DNA of 64,000 bases from Bog-473 sp963821755 (lineage in GTDB: Bacteria; Actinomycetota; Acidimicrobiia; Acidimicrobiales; RAAP-2). The notes below the pieces were generated by a model. That model was given only the letters and a program-made list of their open reading frames with translations, was not told the origin of the DNA and searched no databases. Positions 25,904 to 35,143 of the stretch are shown here, one piece after another. Made by a program: the position numbers and the translations under genes. Every line of letters begins with the position of its first letter. Position 1 is the stretch's first letter. The DNA is taken from assembly GCA_963821755.1 (NCBI GenBank), contig CAWGEX010000003.1, positions 1,178,001 to 1,242,000 on the forward strand. The letters run 5' to 3'.

Positions 25904-26380
25904 ATGCCCGATACCGCCTTCTTGTCCGACCGAATCGAGGTGACCCGGCCTATCCCGGCGGCGCCCGCCGCGATCTTCGACATCTTGCGTTCCCCGGCAG
26001 GCCATGTGGCCATCGACGCCTCTGGGATGCTGCAGGACTTCACCGGCGAACCGGCGGAGAAGGTGGGCGACACGTTCGTCATCCACATGGACCGTGAGTC
26101 GCTCAACGACATCCCGCTTGGCAAGTACGACGTGACCGTGCACTTCATCCTCTTTGAGCGCGACAAAGAGATCGCGTGGGATCTCGGGCCCGATATCCCG
26201 GTTCCGCACTTCTATGGCTACCGCCTAGATACCGGTGAGGACGGGGTCACCAATGTGACGTCCTACTACGACTGGTCGAAGGTGGGCGGCGACCTCAAGA
26301 AACGCTTCCCGATCGTGCCCGAATCCGCGCTTCGCGCCACGCTGGGAATCTTGGAGCGAACCGTCAGAAAGGGCCTGTGA
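25904..26380 (+). CDS. SRPBCC/polyketide-cyclase-like protein
   Basis: 158 residues. Helix-grip fold pattern: RIEVTRPIPAAPAAIFDILR at the N-terminus (residues ~9-28), a hydrophobic pocket built from strands through FVIHMDRE, KYDVTVHFILFERDKEIAWD, and a long C-terminal helix (SALRATLGILERTVRKGL). Such proteins bind hydrophobic ligands. ATG 25904 has GAGGAG 7 nt upstream. Function unknown. Confidence 0.75.
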   Translation: MPDTAFLSDRIEVTRPIPAAPAAIFDILRSPAGHVAIDASGMLQDFTGEPAEKVGDTFVIHMDRESLNDIPLGKYDVTVHFILFERDKEIAWDLGPDIPVPHFYGYRLDTGEDGVTNVTSYYDWSKVGGDLKKRFPIVPESALRATLGILERTVRKGL

Positions 26381-26597
26381 CGTCCCGCCGTACGCTCCAA
26401 GGTAGGTCGCGGCGCCATAATTGCCGCTGAACCGGCGACGGGAGCACTCTGATGACGAGACGCTGTCCCTCGCCGGGCAGGCTTTGAGCTTGCGTAAGAA
26501 CGACCAGGGCGGCGGCCCAGGCGGCCGCGACCAGATCGCCGGACTTTGGCCACCAGTTTGAGGGGCCATTTCCCGAAGCCGGGTCCAGAGGCCTGCC

Positions 26598-27002
26598 TCA
26601 GGTGCGGTTGCGTCGTCTCCCGTTCTTCCACACGCCGATCAACGCTCGCACGACGGTGAGACTCGCCAGGACGATCAGGGTGGTGTCGAGGGCTGGGACC
26701 CACCGGACCTGGTCATCCTTTACGACGTAGACCCCCACGGGCAGGACCACTCCACCGAATCCCCCTCCTGTTCCGGTGGGCGGCGGGCCGTCCGGTGGTG
26801 CGCCATTCGCCGGCCTCGCCGTCTCGAGGGCCGGGGTGTGCCCGGTGGCCGGTGCTTTGACCGGCCCTTCGCCGCCTCCGCCCCCACCCGCCACGAAGGC
26901 CACGGGAATGATGAGAAGTCCTTCCCGCTCATAGGCTGCACCAAAGGAACGTCGCACCGACAGGCTCTCAGCGATTCTGTCCAGCAGCTCTCGGGTGTTC
27001 AC
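26598..27002 (-). CDS. GerW/YtfJ-like protein
   Basis: 134 residues. NTRELLDRIAESLSVRRSFG, then IIPVAFVAGGGGGGEG, GGGFGGVVLPVGVYVVKDDQ and a C-terminal hydrophobic helix (TTLIVLASLTVVRALIGVW) match the YtfJ/GerW family named after Bacillus spore germination. Homologues occur in non-sporulating actinobacteria, so a sporulation role is not implied. The middle (~60-85) is Pro/Gly-rich. GTG 27002 has a GGAGGAGAGG site upstream; the longer frame is excluded for lack of one. The 217 nt downstream carry nothing recognised. Confidence 0.75.
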   Translation of the reverse strand: MNTRELLDRIAESLSVRRSFGAAYEREGLLIIPVAFVAGGGGGGEGPVKAPATGHTPALETARPANGAPPDGPPPTGTGGGFGGVVLPVGVYVVKDDQVRWVPALDTTLIVLASLTVVRALIGVWKNGRRRNRT

Positions 27003-27208
27003 CGCTCGACCCTCCTCTCCCTCCCGCCCGTTGGGCGGATGCATCGCCGTGAGATCGCCCGCAACGGCCACTTGTCTCACGGAGCACGACCGTTAGACCG
27101 GGCCGGTGCATTCGGCACCCATGTAGCGCCGGGGTGACCTCGTCGATGGCGCAAGCTGGACCCATCGGCGGCGAGATGGTCAGCCGACGGGCGCAGGGAC
27201 ACACGTGC

Positions 27209-28729
27209 TCACGCCCGGTTCGCCCGTGACTCAACCACTCTTGTTGCTTCCTTAAAGGCATCCGAGTTGATGTCGCGTCCGAGGCCCTGGGCGATTCTCG
27301 TTCCGAGCCGGACGTCGACACTGGTCCAGTAGGCAATGACCCGCAGCTGAATTTCGTCGGTGACATGATCGCTCGCGTGCCCGACGATGTTGGTCACCAG
27401 GTGGTCACGGTCTTCGTCTTTCATCACCTGGCGAACCAGAGTCCCCGCCTGCCCGAAGTCGTCGTCCTCCGCGTGCTTTGCATAGGCGTAGCGACCGAGT
27501 TCCCCCGATGCCACACTCCAGGCCACCGCACCGGCCCGCTCGGGATCGGCCTCTGGCCCGCCGTAGGAGTTGGGGGCGTAGACCGGTTGAGACCCGGCGT
27601 GGCGATACGTCATCTGTGCGTCCTTGTTGTAGGAGTGGACCTCGACCCGTGGCGCGTTGATCGCCAGCTGTTCGTAATTCGTACCGATCCGATGCAGGTG
27701 GGTGTCGTGGTACGAGAAGACCCGACCCATAAGCATTCGGTCGGGGCTGAGTCCGGTTCCGGGGACGAGATTGGCCGGAGAGAAGCCGGCCTGTTCCACC
27801 TCGGCAAAGAAATTCTCAGGGTTGCGGTCGAGAACCAGGCGGCCCACCTGAATGGGCGCGTAGTCCGAGTGTGGCCAGACCTTGGTCAGGTCGAAGGGGT
27901 TGAACCGATAGTCGGCCGCTTCTTCGAACGGCATGACCTGCATCTCGAGGCACCATTCGGGGGCGTTCCCGCTGGCGATGGCCTGATTGAGATCGCGGCG
28001 GTGGAAGTCGGGATCCTCGGCGGTCATGGCCTTGGCCTCGCTGTCGGTGAAGGTTTCCACCCCTTGCACGGTCTTGAAGTGATACTTGACCCAGAATCGC
28101 GCCCCGGCGGCGTTAATGGTGGAGTAGGTGTGGCTGCTATACCCGTTCATGTGCCGGTACGTCCGTGGCGTTCCCCGGTCTGACATGAGGACGGTCACTT
28201 GGTGGGCGCTCTCAGGTGACAGGGTCCAGAAGTCCCACTGCATGTTGTTGTCTCGCAGCCCGGTATCGGGCTGGCGTTTCTGGGAGTGGATGAAGTCTTG
28301 AAACTTCGTGGCGTCACGGACGAAGAACACGGGAGTGTTGTTGCCCACCATGTCGAAGTTCCCCTCGTCGGTGTAAAATTTGAGCGCAAAGCCACGTGGA
28401 TCACGGACGGTGTCGGCGTAGCCCTGTTCGCCGGCCACCGTCGAGAAACGGGCGAACATTGGTGTGCGCCTACCGACCTCGGACATGAAGCTCGCTCGGG
28501 TGAACCAGGTGACGTCCTCGGTGACCTCGAAGAACCCGTGAGCGCCGCTGCCCTTGGCATGGACGACCCGCTCGGGCACCCGCTCCCGGTTGAAATGCTG
28601 CATCTTCTGGACGACGTAGTGGTCGTGCAACGCCGTCGGACCACTGGGGCCGACCGTCAGAGAGTATTCGTCGCTCTGTGCTGGGATGCCCGAGTCGGTT
28701 GTCGTGGTTGGCGGTCGTGTCTCGCTCAT
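27209..28729 (-). CDS. katA: Monofunctional haem catalase
   Basis: 506 residues, the small-subunit clade 3 size. Active-site His in RVVHAKGSGAHG (H57), the distal Asn in FDMVGNNTPVFF (~N130) and the proximal Tyr motif RVFSYHDTHLHR are all present. It converts H2O2 to water and O2. ATG 28729 is chosen for the GGAGGGAGCC site; upstream residues in frame lack support. Two direct GTAGTCCT copies in the leader are a possible regulator site. Confidence 0.9.
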   Translation of the reverse strand: MSETRPPTTTTDSGIPAQSDEYSLTVGPSGPTALHDHYVVQKMQHFNRERVPERVVHAKGSGAHGFFEVTEDVTWFTRASFMSEVGRRTPMFARFSTVAGEQGYADTVRDPRGFALKFYTDEGNFDMVGNNTPVFFVRDATKFQDFIHSQKRQPDTGLRDNNMQWDFWTLSPESAHQVTVLMSDRGTPRTYRHMNGYSSHTYSTINAAGARFWVKYHFKTVQGVETFTDSEAKAMTAEDPDFHRRDLNQAIASGNAPEWCLEMQVMPFEEAADYRFNPFDLTKVWPHSDYAPIQVGRLVLDRNPENFFAEVEQAGFSPANLVPGTGLSPDRMLMGRVFSYHDTHLHRIGTNYEQLAINAPRVEVHSYNKDAQMTYRHAGSQPVYAPNSYGGPEADPERAGAVAWSVASGELGRYAYAKHAEDDDFGQAGTLVRQVMKDEDRDHLVTNIVGHASDHVTDEIQLRVIAYWTSVDVRLGTRIAQGLGRDINSDAFKEATRVVESRANRA

Positions 28730-29046
28730 GGCTCCCTCCAAACCTGCCGGTCGTGAGCACGCCACGAGCAGCGAGTAGTCCTTCCGTAGTCCTACCCAGC
28801 TGATACCGAAATGCAACATCTCCGTTTGTGTCGATGCAGCGCCTGTGTCAGGGCTCCGGTTGCGCTGCCATCATCGGGGACGTTATTGGGCAGAGCCATC
28901 GGGCCGCGCTTGGGTTCCGGCCGAATGCGAAGGCCCTCATTTGCCGAGCAACGGGTGTACCCGCGGTGGGTGCATCCCGGCAGTGGAGGTGGGTCCGGGT
29001 GCACGCACCGCGGGCGGCGTGAGGCCAGCGGCAGCCGGTTCTTGCC
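28730..29046. other. 317-nt intergenic region with direct repeats
   Basis: Upstream region of the catalase gene on the minus strand. GTAGTCCT occurs at 28775-28782 and again at 28786-28793, 11 bp apart, one helical turn. No gene is recognised. Confidence 0.55.
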
Positions 29047-29877
29047 TTATCCGATGAATTTGAGCAGGGCCTCGTTCACGTCCTCGGGGTGAGTCCACCC
29101 GACATTGTGTGGTCCGCCCTCGATCTCGATGAACTCAATGTCGCTGACCAGGTCGGGGAGCCGTCGTCCCGTGGCATCGATCGGCAGGATGCGGTCCTCG
29201 GTGCCCTGGACGACAAGGAGCGGCACGTCGATCTTCGGCAGGTCGGCGCGAAAGTCCGTCAGCCAGGTAGATACGCACGCGAGCGTGGCGTAGGCGGACG
29301 AGCCGGCAGCCACGGCGAAACTGGCGTTCCACGCCTCGTCGCTGATGCGGGCGGGGTGGAGCTTGTCGACATTGTAGAAATTATCAAAGAAGAACTTGAA
29401 CCACGCATATCTGTCCTTCTTGATGGTCTCCTTGAAACCGTCGAAGACGCTCTGCGGCACCCCCAGAGGGTTGTCATCGGTCTGCAGCAGGAACGGTGGG
29501 ATCGGTCCGAACAAGGCGGCTTTGGCCACTCGAGCGGAACCGTAGTTTCCGAGGTATCGGGTGACTTCGCCCGTTCCCATCGAGAATCCGGCCAGGATGA
29601 CCTCCCGCAGATCGAGCTGGTCGATCAGCGTTTTCAGGTCGGCGGCGAACGTGTCGTAGTCGTAACCAATCGTGGGCTGGCTCGACTTTCCGAATCCCCG
29701 CCGGTCATAGGTGATCACTCTCTTGCCGGCGTCGAGGAGCACGGGCAGTTGCTTCTCCCATGAGTGCCCGTCAAGCGGGTAGCCGTGGATCAGCACCATG
29801 GGCTGCCCCGAGCCGTGATCTTCGTAGTACAGATCGATGGGGGCCGAGTTCTCCTTACCCACGTTGATGTAGGGCAT
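29047..29877 (-). CDS. Alpha/beta hydrolase (non-haem chloroperoxidase-like)
   Basis: 276 residues. Oxyanion strand VLIHGYPLDGHSW, nucleophile elbow GFSMGTGE (S99), acid in VVQGTEDRILP (~D229) and base in GGPHNVGWTHPEDV (~H258). The IHGYPL/GFSMG combination is typical of cofactor-free perhydrolases/chloroperoxidases and related esterases. AAAGGAG lies 10 nt before ATG 29877. With catalase on one side and peroxiredoxin nearby, a peroxide-related role is conceivable but unproven. Confidence 0.85.
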   Translation of the reverse strand: MPYINVGKENSAPIDLYYEDHGSGQPMVLIHGYPLDGHSWEKQLPVLLDAGKRVITYDRRGFGKSSQPTIGYDYDTFAADLKTLIDQLDLREVILAGFSMGTGEVTRYLGNYGSARVAKAALFGPIPPFLLQTDDNPLGVPQSVFDGFKETIKKDRYAWFKFFFDNFYNVDKLHPARISDEAWNASFAVAAGSSAYATLACVSTWLTDFRADLPKIDVPLLVVQGTEDRILPIDATGRRLPDLVSDIEFIEIEGGPHNVGWTHPEDVNEALLKFIG

Positions 29878-30371
29878 CGCACGTTACTCCTTTGCCGGGT
29901 CGTCTTGGTTGATATTCCTTCATCCATTATGCGCCTGGACCAGCCGTCGCGGCCCTCTAATTTGAGACCCTCGGGGAGATGCGAAGGAGCGCCCGTTGCA
30001 GGTGAACGACGGAAACGCCCCATCGAAACGGCGGCGACACGTTGCCCTTCGATTGGGAAGCGAGCCGATCAAGCGGGCACTGCGACGCCCGGCTGATTGC
30101 CCGAGCCCGCGGGCGCGTTCTGCAGACCGGTGAACCTGTCGACCCACAGGAGCGCAATGCGATCACCCAAGCCCCCATGGGGCCGGAAGCGATAGAGCCA
30201 TAGCGGCCAGCCGGCTCGGCCTCTCCTGGGCGACCCATCTACGGCACGATTCACGCCTTCGGTATTGAGATCGACCCGCCAGCGGCGACCCAACGAGTCG
30301 CCCCGCAGGTCAACGTGGACATGTCGAAGGTGGCCTGAGCAGGCGTCCCTCGTCAGGAGACCTGGCTCGTC
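29878..30371. other. 494-nt stretch without a recognised gene
   Basis: Open frames exist on both strands but carry no motif, ribosome site or homology I recognise. The AAAGGAG site of the hydrolase is at its left end. It may contain an eroded gene. Confidence 0.4.
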
Positions 30372-31193
30372 CTATGGGCCCGGAAATGCAGCAGCGAAGG
30401 CTTCTCCGAAAGCCGTATCCCCGGAACATTGCGGAGACTCAGCGAAGGGCCGGCCGAGCAGCAGCGCCAGCAGGTCGCGACACGATGCGGCGATCACGGC
30501 TCGGGCCGGGGAATCCGGACTGGCGGAACGCGACGTCACCTTGTTTCCGATCACACTGACCTCATACGCCGGCCGATCGGGCTCATCGGTGACGACGAGG
30601 AGCCACGAACCCTCGAGGTTCGCGTCAACGGCACGATGGTTCGTTCGCCGGGTATTGAGCCAGGCCAGGCGCATTGGCAGAGCTTCGCGGACAAACAGGG
30701 CGCTCCAGTCGGGCAAGTCGAGTCCGAGGTCCAACCCGTGGACCTCGACTTCAGTGAGCCTGAGGATGAGCAGTCGACCGAGGTCGACCGTTCCCAGATC
30801 GTCTTGACCGGGCGGCTCGACCACTTCGAGATCCCACAGGACCTCCTCACGTGACCACAATCGAGTCAGCTGCTCGCTGCGCTGAGCCAGTGAAGCCACC
30901 ACGGCCTGAATCGACTCTCCGGGCCGAACTACAAGCGTCCCTGGACGCTGTCGATCACGCCCGTCCGGGTAATACGCCGCTGGTTCCCCCGAAAGCGCAG
31001 CGTCGGTCATGCGGCACAACGCCTCTGCCCCGTACCGGAGATGGCAGGCAATGGTGAGTCGGCTCCACCCCGGCAGCGCCGACGGGGCACGTAGGGCTTC
31101 TTCATCGAGCCCGCTGAGCGCCCCGAGTATCTGCGCGGTTCTCCGTGCTGTCGCCGTGACCAGCCTGTCGCGAGAACGATCCGTGAGAGCCAT
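30372..31193 (-). CDS. Maleylpyruvate isomerase family, mycothiol-dependent enzyme
   Basis: 273 residues. MDMPI domain: SALPGWSRLTIACHLRYGAE with the first His at ~51, a second ligand set in LTEVEVHGLDLGLDL (~148), and a C-terminal SCP2-like sheet ending RDLLALLLGRPF. It probably catalyses a mycothiol-assisted isomerisation or transfer. It lies 12 nt downstream of the peroxiredoxin gene on the same strand, so the two redox-thiol genes probably form an operon. Confidence 0.8.
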   Translation of the reverse strand: MALTDRSRDRLVTATARRTAQILGALSGLDEEALRAPSALPGWSRLTIACHLRYGAEALCRMTDAALSGEPAAYYPDGRDRQRPGTLVVRPGESIQAVVASLAQRSEQLTRLWSREEVLWDLEVVEPPGQDDLGTVDLGRLLILRLTEVEVHGLDLGLDLPDWSALFVREALPMRLAWLNTRRTNHRAVDANLEGSWLLVVTDEPDRPAYEVSVIGNKVTSRSASPDSPARAVIAASCRDLLALLLGRPFAESPQCSGDTAFGEAFAAAFPGP

Positions 31194-31205
31194 GCGTCGT
31201 GTGGC

Positions 31206-31688
31206 TCAGAGCGCGGCCAGAACCTCTTCGACCGAGCTGGCGTGGAGGCCCGGGCCGGGCTCGACGGCGAGCCAGGTCACCGTCCCGTCCTCGATGATGG
31301 CGGCATAGCGCTGGGAGCGGGCACCCAGACCGAACCCGCTGCCGTCCATGGCCAGTCCCATCGCCGCGGTGAATTCGCCGTTGCCGTCGGCCAGCATGAG
31401 GACGGACTGCCCGACCTTTTGATCAGCACCCCAGGCGCCCATGACGAAGGGATCGTTGACCGCGACGCAGACAATTTTGTCTACTCCCTTGGCCTTGAGG
31501 TCTTCGGCTCGCAGGACGAATCCAGGCAGGTGGTGGTCAGAGCACGTGGGGGTGAACGCTCCCGGTACGGCGAACAGGACGACCTTCCCGGTGCCGAGGA
31601 TCTCCCCCGAGGTGGTCGCCTCGGGTCCGGACTGGCCAAAGGTGAAGACCTTCACGTCCGGGATCTTGTCGCCGACTGCGATCGCCAT
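31206..31688 (-). CDS. Peroxiredoxin, Prx5/AhpE-like redoxin
   Basis: 160 residues. The peroxidatic Cys is C49 in the signature PGAFTPTC; VNDPFVMGAWGADQKVG and the RSQRYAAIIEDG block follow. This is the Prx5 group, reducing peroxides using a small thiol or glutaredoxin-like donor. The second of two ATGs is taken as start because GAGGAG is 6 nt upstream of it. Downstream lies an MDMPI-type protein. The group fits with the catalase in the same strand block. Confidence 0.9.
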   Translation of the reverse strand: MAIAVGDKIPDVKVFTFGQSGPEATTSGEILGTGKVVLFAVPGAFTPTCSDHHLPGFVLRAEDLKAKGVDKIVCVAVNDPFVMGAWGADQKVGQSVLMLADGNGEFTAAMGLAMDGSGFGLGARSQRYAAIIEDGTVTWLAVEPGPGLHASSVEEVLAAL

Positions 31689-31842
31689 TTCCATCTCCTC
31701 TGCCGATTGGTTGGGCAGGGCCAGGTTGCCACATGAGGATCCGCCACCCGCAATCCATGCCGAAGTTGTATTCTGCCCCGCAGTCGCCGCTGGTGACTAT
31801 TGGGGGGCTCGCACCGTGGGCCGTAATCAGCAAGGGGAGACC

Positions 31843-33483
31843 ATGTCGCACACCTTTGATCGCCGTTCGTTCCTCGCAGGCGGAGTTGCGCTCGGAGCCG
31901 GTGCCGTCATCTTGGGCAGTGGAGCGGAGTGGGCCGGCGCGGCCCTGACCAACGGTCCGGGGCTCAATGGCGTCTCCACGGCCAAGCCGAAGCGCGGCGG
32001 ATCGCTCGTCATGGGCATCGACACCGAGGAGGGTGGCTTCGATCCGACGTCGGCCCGCTGGGACGAGGGTGGGTTCCTCTACGGTCGCACCATCTTCGAC
32101 CCCATCGCGATCGTCAACAGCGCCGGCAAGGTCGAGCCATACCTGGCTCAGTCGATCACGCACAACACGGACTACACGGCATGGACCATCAACCTGCGAC
32201 CGGGGATCGTGTTCCACGACGGGACCCCACTCGACGCCAACGCGCTGCACCTGAATTTGACGAAGCAGGCCGCCTCCCCTCTGGTCGGGCCGGCCTTCGC
32301 CGCCCTCATCGAGAGCTCTTCGGTCACCGGGCCCCTTGCTGTGACCATCAACATGAGAGCGCCGTGGGTCCCGTTTGACTATTACCTGGCTCAGGGCCAG
32401 ACCGGGTACGTCGCTGCACCGTCCATGCTCAACAGCCCCAACGGCACTACCAACCCGGTGGGCACCGGGCCGTTCGTTTTCAAAGAGTGGGTTCCGAACA
32501 GCCACTTCACGGCCACCGCCAACCCCCACTACTGGCGCCCGGGCCTCCCCTACCTCAGTCAGATCACCTTCAAGCCCATCATTGCGCCGACCTCTCGGAC
32601 CGACGCATTGCAATCGGGCACCATCGACATCATGCACACGAACTCGCCGGCCGGCATCTTGTCCTTCCGTGGCAACAAGAAATGGTCGTACGTCGACAAC
32701 AGTGGACAGATAGTCGGCCAGCCGACCGTGCAGTTGCTCATGCTCAATACGTCAACGGCGCCGTTCAACAACAAGAAACTGCGAATCGCCCTGGCCAAGG
32801 GCGGCAACGCAAAACAGTTCTCCCAAGAGATCGACATGGGCGTCAATACACCAGTCAACGGACTGTTCCTGCCCGGGAGCCCCTACTACACCAAGACCGC
32901 CTACCCGACGTATGACCCAGCCGGTGCGAAGAAACTGGTCAGCCAGGTGGCGCAGGAAACCGGGAAGCCCGTGGCGTTCACCCTCAATTCGACCAATGAC
33001 CCCGAGGTCGAGCGGGCGGCGCAGTACGTCAAGCAGCAGTACGGCAACATCGGGATCACCGTGAACATCAACATCGCGGCTCAGAGCGCGCTGATCAACA
33101 ACGCCCTGTCCGGGACGTACCAGGCCACGGTCTGGCGCCAGTTCGGCGCGGTCGATCCCGACCTGAACTACGTGTGGTGGAGTACCAACACAGTCACTCC
33201 GGGGCTGGCCCTCAACATGGCTCGCAACTCCGACCCGAGAATCCAGGCCGCGCTCACGGTGGGGCGGTCGACGCCGGACCCGGCGAAGCGGCTGCAGGCG
33301 TACCAGCAGATCAACCAGTACCTGGCCGAGGACCTCCCTTACATCTTCACCGTCCGCAACACCTGGGCCGTCGTCGCCAATCCGAAGGTGCAGAACTACG
33401 CCAACCCCAAGACACCCAGCGGCTCGAAGGCGCTCGCCTTTGACGAAGGGGTTGTGTGGCCAACCCAGATCTGGGTCTCGTAG
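31843..33483 (+). CDS. Tat-exported ABC transporter substrate-binding protein (family 5)
   Basis: 546 residues. DRRSFLAGGVALGAGAVILG (residues 6-25) is a twin-arginine signal. The mature part is an SBP_bac_5 protein for oligopeptides, nickel or related solutes: EPYLAQSI, WTINLRPGIVFHDGTPLDA and VGTGPFVFKEW. There is no lipobox Cys, so anchoring is not obvious. AAGGGGAGACC precedes ATG 31843. No permease or ATPase genes lie beside it; the adjacent ABC protein is an ABC-F factor, not an importer. Confidence 0.9.
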   Translation: MSHTFDRRSFLAGGVALGAGAVILGSGAEWAGAALTNGPGLNGVSTAKPKRGGSLVMGIDTEEGGFDPTSARWDEGGFLYGRTIFDPIAIVNSAGKVEPYLAQSITHNTDYTAWTINLRPGIVFHDGTPLDANALHLNLTKQAASPLVGPAFAALIESSSVTGPLAVTINMRAPWVPFDYYLAQGQTGYVAAPSMLNSPNGTTNPVGTGPFVFKEWVPNSHFTATANPHYWRPGLPYLSQITFKPIIAPTSRTDALQSGTIDIMHTNSPAGILSFRGNKKWSYVDNSGQIVGQPTVQLLMLNTSTAPFNNKKLRIALAKGGNAKQFSQEIDMGVNTPVNGLFLPGSPYYTKTAYPTYDPAGAKKLVSQVAQETGKPVAFTLNSTNDPEVERAAQYVKQQYGNIGITVNINIAAQSALINNALSGTYQATVWRQFGAVDPDLNYVWWSTNTVTPGLALNMARNSDPRIQAALTVGRSTPDPAKRLQAYQQINQYLAEDLPYIFTVRNTWAVVANPKVQNYANPKTPSGSKALAFDEGVVWPTQIWVS

Positions 33484-33500
33484 GCGAGGGCTCTCTCCGG

Positions 33501-35099
33501 TCAGCGCATCTCGACGTCGTCGAGATACTCCTCGCGCCAGTGCGTGAAATGTTCTTGCGGCAGGCGCAGGCAGAAGGTGGGCTTGAGCGCTTGGACAAAG
33601 CCACGCTCGTGGCTCACGGCAATGATGGTCCCGGGCCACGACCCGAGCATCGTGCCGACCGCCTCGATGGATGAGGGGTCGAGGTTGTTGGTCGGCTCAT
33701 CGAGCAGCAGGAGGTTGGTCCGCCCCGCCGAGAGCATGGCCAGGCCCAGCTTCGCCCTCTCGCCGCCCGAGAGCGTGGCCGGGTACTGATCGGCCGCCTT
33801 GGAGGGCAGGCCGAACGATCCCAACAGGGCCCGTCGCTCGCGCTCGGTCGACAACACGGTGTCGTCCACGTTGTCCAACGTCGTCAATGTGGGGTCGATC
33901 TGCTCGTGCTCCTGGGCGAAGTACCCCCGCTCCACATTGGCTCCGAGCTCGATGGTGCCGTTGGTCGGCTGCTGCACGCCGGCCAGGCAACGCAGCAAGC
34001 TCGACTTCCCGGCGCCGTTCCTCCCGATGATGACAATGCGGTCGCCTCGACCGGCGTGGAAGTTGACGTTCGACAGCACCTCGTTGCTCCCGTACCGGAC
34101 GGCCAACTTCGTGACCTCGACCGGCGTTACCCCAGAACGCGGCGGGGTGGGCAGTCGGAACTTGCTCGCCTTGTCCCGCTTGTCCACCTGCGTCCGTTGG
34201 CCTTCGATCCGCTCGACCCTCCGGTCGAGGCTCTTGGCGATCTTGGCCCGCTTCTCCGTCTGCCCTCGCATCGAATCGGCCAGCGTCGAGAGGCGCTTGA
34301 TCTCCCGCTGCTCGAGAACCGAGGCGCGCTCACGTTGCGACTGGTCGGCTTCGTGGAGGGCCTCGAATTTCGAGTAGTTGCCCTTCCACTCGGTCAGTCT
34401 CTGATTGGAGATGTTGAGGACCTTGGAGATGGAGCGATCGAGGAGCTTCAGGTCGTGGCTCACTACGAGCAGCGCCCCGGGGAAGCGCTCCAGCTCATCG
34501 AGCAGCCATCGCTTGGCGGAGCGGTCGAGGTGGTTGGTGGGCTCATCGAGGATCATCAGTTCGGGCTCCTGGAAGAGCACCCGCATCAGGTCCACCCGAC
34601 GTCGTTGGCCTCCGGAGAGTGATTCGATGTCCTCCAGGAGGAGCTCCTGGCGCAGGCCGAGGCCATCAGCCAGGCGGGCCATGATCGATTCCGCCTCGTA
34701 GCCGCCGCTGGCATGGAATTTCTCCTGCAGATCGGTGAACAGCTCGATGTTCTCTTCCGAGGGGTCATCGGCCATCGCGGCACGGGCCGTGCCCAGTGCG
34801 TCGTCGAGCACATCGAGCCCGCGGGCCGAGAGGACGTGGGAGAAGCCCGTGGGCTCGAGCCCGAGGCCGCCCACCACCGGAGCCTGGGGCAGATATCCGA
34901 ATGAGCCCAGCAGCCGGACGTTGCCGCGATGCCGGAGCGCAGGGGTGGGCTCACCCACGATGATTGAGATGAAGGACGACTTCCCGGTGCCGTTGCGACC
35001 GACCAGCCCCACCTTTTCGCCGGCGCCCACGACAAAGGAGGCATCGGAGACCAGCATCCGATCGCCTATCTCAATCGTGAGTGACGAGGCAACGATCAC
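33501..35099 (-). CDS. ABC-F family ATP-binding protein
   Basis: 532 residues with two ABC domains and no membrane segments. First half: Walker A GRNGTGKSS (~34-42), signature LSGGQRRR, Walker B LMILDEPTNHLD. A long charged linker with RERASVLEQREIKRLSTLAD (~250-300) follows; second half: GRNGAGKSS, LSGGERAKLGLAML, LLLLDEPTNNLD. ABC-F proteins act on the ribosome (translation factor or antibiotic protection). GTG 35099 is 5 nt from TACACT, leaderless. Divergent from the MFS exporter. Confidence 0.9.
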   Translation of the reverse strand: MIVASSLTIEIGDRMLVSDASFVVGAGEKVGLVGRNGTGKSSFISIIVGEPTPALRHRGNVRLLGSFGYLPQAPVVGGLGLEPTGFSHVLSARGLDVLDDALGTARAAMADDPSEENIELFTDLQEKFHASGGYEAESIMARLADGLGLRQELLLEDIESLSGGQRRRVDLMRVLFQEPELMILDEPTNHLDRSAKRWLLDELERFPGALLVVSHDLKLLDRSISKVLNISNQRLTEWKGNYSKFEALHEADQSQRERASVLEQREIKRLSTLADSMRGQTEKRAKIAKSLDRRVERIEGQRTQVDKRDKASKFRLPTPPRSGVTPVEVTKLAVRYGSNEVLSNVNFHAGRGDRIVIIGRNGAGKSSLLRCLAGVQQPTNGTIELGANVERGYFAQEHEQIDPTLTTLDNVDDTVLSTERERRALLGSFGLPSKAADQYPATLSGGERAKLGLAMLSAGRTNLLLLDEPTNNLDPSSIEAVGTMLGSWPGTIIAVSHERGFVQALKPTFCLRLPQEHFTHWREEYLDDVEMR

Positions 35100-35104
35100 A
35101 CCAA

Positions 35105-35110
35105 AGTGTA
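35105..35110 (-). promoter_or_regulatory. Putative -10 box (TACACT) of the ABC-F gene
   Basis: Minus-strand TACACT 5 nt before GTG 35099. The MFS gene on the other strand carries the same hexamer 21 bp away, so the two promoters are back to back. Confidence 0.5.
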
Positions 35111-35131
35111 CGGGCGTGATCGGACCCTCGA

Positions 35132-35137
35132 TACACT
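35132..35137 (+). promoter_or_regulatory. Putative -10 box (TACACT) of the MFS gene
   Basis: TACACT 6 nt before ATG 35144, no Shine-Dalgarno sequence. Mirror image of the box for the divergent ABC-F gene. Confidence 0.5.
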
Positions 35138-35143
35138 CCCCAA

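Noticed and set aside
26598..27002. Evidence that the organism sporulates
   Set aside because: GerW-like proteins occur in many non-sporulating actinobacteria and no other sporulation gene is in the window.
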